A DNA stretch of 34,046 nucleotides from Prevotella sp. CAG:732 (GTDB lineage Bacteria; Bacteroidota; Bacteroidia; Bacteroidales; Bacteroidaceae), in the NCBI GenBank assembly GCA_000436035.1, contig FR893259.1, positions 1-34,046 of the forward strand, written 5' to 3'. The notes beneath the pieces were generated by a model. The model saw only the letters and a list, made by a program, of their open reading frames with translations, was not told where the DNA came from and ran no database searches. How positions within the stretch are numbered: the stretch's first letter is position 1; each line of letters begins with the position of its first letter. The position numbers were made by a program, and so were the translations under genes. This document shows positions 31,108 to 34,046 of the stretch, piece by piece.

Positions 31108-33834
31108 TTACAATTCCTCAACGGCTGCCTGTGCTGCTGCCAAGCGAGCAATAGGCACACGGAATGGAGAGCAGCTCACATAGTTCAAGCCAACCTTATG
31201 GCAGAACTTCACAGATGAAGGTTCACCACCATGCTCACCACAGATACCGCACTTCAACTCAGGACGAGTGCCACGGCCCTTCTTCACTGCCATCTCAACC
31301 AACTGACCTACACCAGTCTGGTCGAGTACCTGGAATGGATCGACATTCAAGATCTTCTTCTCCAAATATACTGGCAAGAAGCTAGCGATGTCATCACGAC
31401 TATAACCGAAGGTCATCTGTGTCAAGTCGTTGGTACCGAAGCTAAAATATTCAGCCTTTTTGGCGATATAATCAGCAGTCAAGGCTGCACGAGGAATCTC
31501 AATCATGGTTCCCACCTTGAATGGAATCTCCACACCTTCTTTCTCGAAGAGTTCCTTGGCTGTAGAGCGAATCACCTGCTCCTGCATATCAAACTCATTG
31601 ACGATACCGATAAGAGGCACCATAATCTCAGGCTGAGGGTCGAAACCTTCCTTCTTCAACTCGATGGCTGCACCCAAGATAGCCTTGGTCTGCATCGCTG
31701 TAATCTCTGGATAGGTATTGCCCAAACGGCAACCACGATGGCCCAACATAGGGTTGGCCTCACTCAGAGAGTTCACACGCTTTTGGATTTCCTCTACAGA
31801 GATACCCATCTCGTCTGCCATCGTCTGCTGACCAGCCAAATCATGAGGTACGAACTCATGCAAAGGAGGGTCGAGCAAGCGAACATTCACAGGGTGACCA
31901 TCCATCGCCTTCAAGATACCATAGAAATCTTGCTTCTGGTAAGGCAACAACTTCTCAAGAGCCTTCTCACGACCTTCCTTAGTGTCAGAGAGAATCATCT
32001 CACGCATCGCCTTAATCTTCTCGTTCTCGAAGAACATGTGCTCAGTACGGCAGAGACCGATACCTACAGCACCGAAGCTACGAGCCACCTCTGCATCATG
32101 AGGAGTATCAGCATTGGTGCGAACCACCAACTTCGTATATTTGTTGCAGAGATCCATCAGGGCAGCGAAGTCGCCTGTTACCTCTGCAGGCTTGGTCTGC
32201 ACCTCACCCATATAAACCTCACCGGTTGAACCATTAAGAGAGATGAAATCGCCCTCATGGAGAACCACGCCGTCAATCTCTACAGTGCGAGCCTTATAGT
32301 CCACATTGATGGCACCTGCACCAGAAACACAGCACTTACCCATACCACGAGCCACAACGGCAGCGTGAGAAGTCATACCACCACGAGCGGTCAAGATACC
32401 CTCTGCGGCATTCATACCAGCCAAGTCCTCTGGAGAAGTCTCGATGCGAACCATCACTACCTTCTTACCATCCTGCTCATGCCACTTCTGTGCATCGTCG
32501 GCGAAGAAGACAATCTGACCACAAGCGGCACCTGGAGAAGCTGGCAAACCACGTGTCAACACCTTAGCCTGCATCTGTGCGGTCTTGTCGAATACTGGGT
32601 GAAGAAGTTCATCGAGCTTGTTTGGCTCACAGCGCAAGAGAGCTGTCTTCTCATCAATCTCGCCTTCACGAAGCAAGTCCATGGCAATCTTCACCATCGC
32701 TGTACCCGTACGCTTTCCGTTACGAGTCTGGAGGAACCAGAGGTGACCCTCCTGAACGGTGAACTCCATATCCTGCATATCGTGGTAGTGCTTCTCCAAC
32801 TTATCTTGGATGTCGTTCAACTGAGCATAAATCTCAGGCATAGCCTCTTCCATAGAAGGATATTTAGAAGCACGAGTTGCCTCGTCGATATGCTGCTGCT
32901 CTGCCCAACGGATAGAGCCTTCCTTGGTAATCTGCTGAGGAGTACGGATACCTGCTACCACGTCCTCACCCTGTGCATTGACCAAGTACTCACCATTGAA
33001 ACGGTTCTCACCGGTAGCGGCATCACGGCTGAAGCAAACACCTGTAGCAGAAGTTTCGCCCATATTACCGAACACCATTGCCATGACAGAAACGGCTGTA
33101 CCCCACTCTGCAGGAATGCCTTCCATCTTACGATAGAGGATGGCACGCTCGTTCATCCAACTGTCGAACACAGCGCAGATAGCTCCCCAAAGCTGATCCA
33201 TAGGATTGGTAGGGAACTCCTTGCCCGTCTGCTGCTTGATGGCAGTCTTGAAGGCAGATACCAACTGCTTCAACTCCTCAACGTTCATCTCGTTGTCGAG
33301 CGAGATACCACGCTGCTTCTTCACGTCCATGATGATAGCCTCGAATGGGTCGATGTCTTCCTTGTTGACAGGTTTCATACCGAGCACCACATCACCATAC
33401 ATCTGTACGAAGCGACGATAGCTATCATATGCGAAGCGCTCATTACCGGTCTTGCGAGCCAAACCCTCCACCACTTCGTCGTTCAAGCCTAGGTTGAGGA
33501 TGGTATCCATCATACCAGGCATAGAAGCACGGGCACCAGAGCGTACGCTGACCAAGAGAGGGTTCTCCACGTCACCGAACTTCGAGTTCATCAAAGTTTC
33601 AATATGATTGACAGCCTTCTCAACATCCTCCTTGAGAAGAGCAACAACATCGTCCTTGCCTTTTTCAAAGTATTCGTTGCAAACATCTGTTGTAATCGTA
33701 AAGCCTGGTGGCACAGGAACTCCAATAAGGTTCATCTCAGCCAAGTTGGCACCCTTACCACCGAGCAAGTTTCTCATGTCGGCCTTGCCCTCTGCCTTAC
33801 CGTTACCAAAGGTATAAACTCTTTTTTCGTCCAT
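31108..33834 (-). CDS. ppdK: pyruvate, phosphate dikinase
   Basis: A 908-residue enzyme interconverting pyruvate, ATP and phosphate with phosphoenolpyruvate, AMP and pyrophosphate; in anaerobes it links glycolysis and gluconeogenesis. The N-terminal ATP-grasp part includes GGKGANLAEMN and PGFTIT. The swivelling domain has the phospho-accepting His490 in GGMTSHAAVVARGMGKCC. The C-terminal barrel has VGLCRTEHMFF, the SFGTNDLTQMTFGYSRDD block and the active-site Cys pair CGICGEHGG (Cys862 and Cys865). All parts look complete. It has its own promoter and terminator. Confidence 0.98.
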   Translation of the reverse strand: MDEKRVYTFGNGKAEGKADMRNLLGGKGANLAEMNLIGVPVPPGFTITTDVCNEYFEKGKDDVVALLKEDVEKAVNHIETLMNSKFGDVENPLLVSVRSGARASMPGMMDTILNLGLNDEVVEGLARKTGNERFAYDSYRRFVQMYGDVVLGMKPVNKEDIDPFEAIIMDVKKQRGISLDNEMNVEELKQLVSAFKTAIKQQTGKEFPTNPMDQLWGAICAVFDSWMNERAILYRKMEGIPAEWGTAVSVMAMVFGNMGETSATGVCFSRDAATGENRFNGEYLVNAQGEDVVAGIRTPQQITKEGSIRWAEQQHIDEATRASKYPSMEEAMPEIYAQLNDIQDKLEKHYHDMQDMEFTVQEGHLWFLQTRNGKRTGTAMVKIAMDLLREGEIDEKTALLRCEPNKLDELLHPVFDKTAQMQAKVLTRGLPASPGAACGQIVFFADDAQKWHEQDGKKVVMVRIETSPEDLAGMNAAEGILTARGGMTSHAAVVARGMGKCCVSGAGAINVDYKARTVEIDGVVLHEGDFISLNGSTGEVYMGEVQTKPAEVTGDFAALMDLCNKYTKLVVRTNADTPHDAEVARSFGAVGIGLCRTEHMFFENEKIKAMREMILSDTKEGREKALEKLLPYQKQDFYGILKAMDGHPVNVRLLDPPLHEFVPHDLAGQQTMADEMGISVEEIQKRVNSLSEANPMLGHRGCRLGNTYPEITAMQTKAILGAAIELKKEGFDPQPEIMVPLIGIVNEFDMQEQVIRSTAKELFEKEGVEIPFKVGTMIEIPRAALTADYIAKKAEYFSFGTNDLTQMTFGYSRDDIASFLPVYLEKKILNVDPFQVLDQTGVGQLVEMAVKKGRGTRPELKCGICGEHGGEPSSVKFCHKVGLNYVSCSPFRVPIARLAAAQAAVEEL

Positions 33835-33883
33835 AATCGAATAGGTTCTAATGTATTAGTTATTGTTTTTATTAATTATGATG

Positions 33884-33915
33884 CAAATATACAACATTTC
33901 TTCTACACCACCAAA
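33884..33915 (-). promoter_or_regulatory. promoter of ppdK
   Basis: On the minus strand TTTG (33915-33912), 20 bases, TATATTTG (33891-33884), an exact consensus match about 50 bases before the ATG. The rest of the right end (33916-34046) shows no gene. Confidence 0.85.
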
Positions 33916-34046
33916 TTTTTCACCATCTTTTTGCTATCTCGACTTTACATTTTTGGTTGTTCACGTACACACACCTATATTTCTTTAGAAGCTAGTCATG
34001 AAAACATAAAAACTTCAGAAAACTCAGAAAGTGGTACTAGACCGTG

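Noticed and set aside
32257..33492. 411-codon plus frame opposite ppdK
   Set aside because: Antisense to a complete dikinase gene; composition is of shadow type, rich in His, Thr and Leu.
1..34046. CRISPR arrays, tRNA or rRNA genes, intact insertion sequences
   Set aside because: Gaps between genes were read for spaced repeats, cloverleaf-like segments and transposase motifs; none was convincing. A covariance-model scan would be decisive.

Overview
The window looks like a chromosomal segment of a Bacteroidota bacterium, most probably Prevotellaceae (Prevotella/Segatella-like). The support is a fused LpxC-FabZ gene, recurrent TTTG-N19..22-TAnnTTTG promoters, almost no Shine-Dalgarno sequences, and several family types typical of this phylum (DUF4836, DUF3256, DUF5715, a DUF6169-like protein and Rpn-type PD-(D/E)XK proteins). 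Most of the window is core metabolism and envelope biogenesis. Accessory DNA is concentrated in the first 2.6 kb. No tRNA, rRNA, CRISPR array or intact insertion sequence was found.

Layout. (1) 1-2600 is an accessory strip: a decayed promoter/terminator duplicate, a two-gene toxin-antitoxin-like locus, an Rpn-type nuclease gene whose expected catalytic Glu reads Lys, a 68-bp direct repeat, a collapsed AAA-ATPase pseudogene and a hairpin cluster. (2) 2606-4699 (minus): an M15-like DUF5715 protein, an exported cyclophilin and a cupin, transcribed from a promoter at 4780-4812. (3) 4991-11562 (plus): a tight operon phoH-purC-menG-aroE-purM-prfA-pyrF, mixing RNA metabolism, purine, pyrimidine, quinone and aromatic biosynthesis and translation termination. 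(4) 11826-16116: lpxD, lpxC-fabZ and lpxA (lipid A plus fatty-acid dehydratase), then miaA. (5) 16210-21958: a class A penicillin-binding protein, a PIF1-like helicase with TPR repeats, and a beta-lactamase-fold serine hydrolase. (6) 22057-28089 (minus): a nucleoside transporter, a bifunctional-nuclease/UVR protein, rsmE, then a lipoprotein (DUF4836) / ABC ATPase / ABC permease triad ending at a strong shared terminator. (7) 28233-29402 (plus): a split chromate transporter pair. (8) 29540-30931 (minus): a WecG/TagA glycosyltransferase fused to a DUF3256 domain through what looks like a retained signal peptide. (9) 31108-33834 (minus): pyruvate phosphate dikinase.

The most interesting leads are the glycosyltransferase-DUF3256 fusion, the DUF4836/ABC triad with a degenerate ABC signature, the small gene pair with its decayed upstream duplicate, the Glu-to-Lys Rpn gene, and an AT-rich leader element that recurs in the same orientation just before five start codons.
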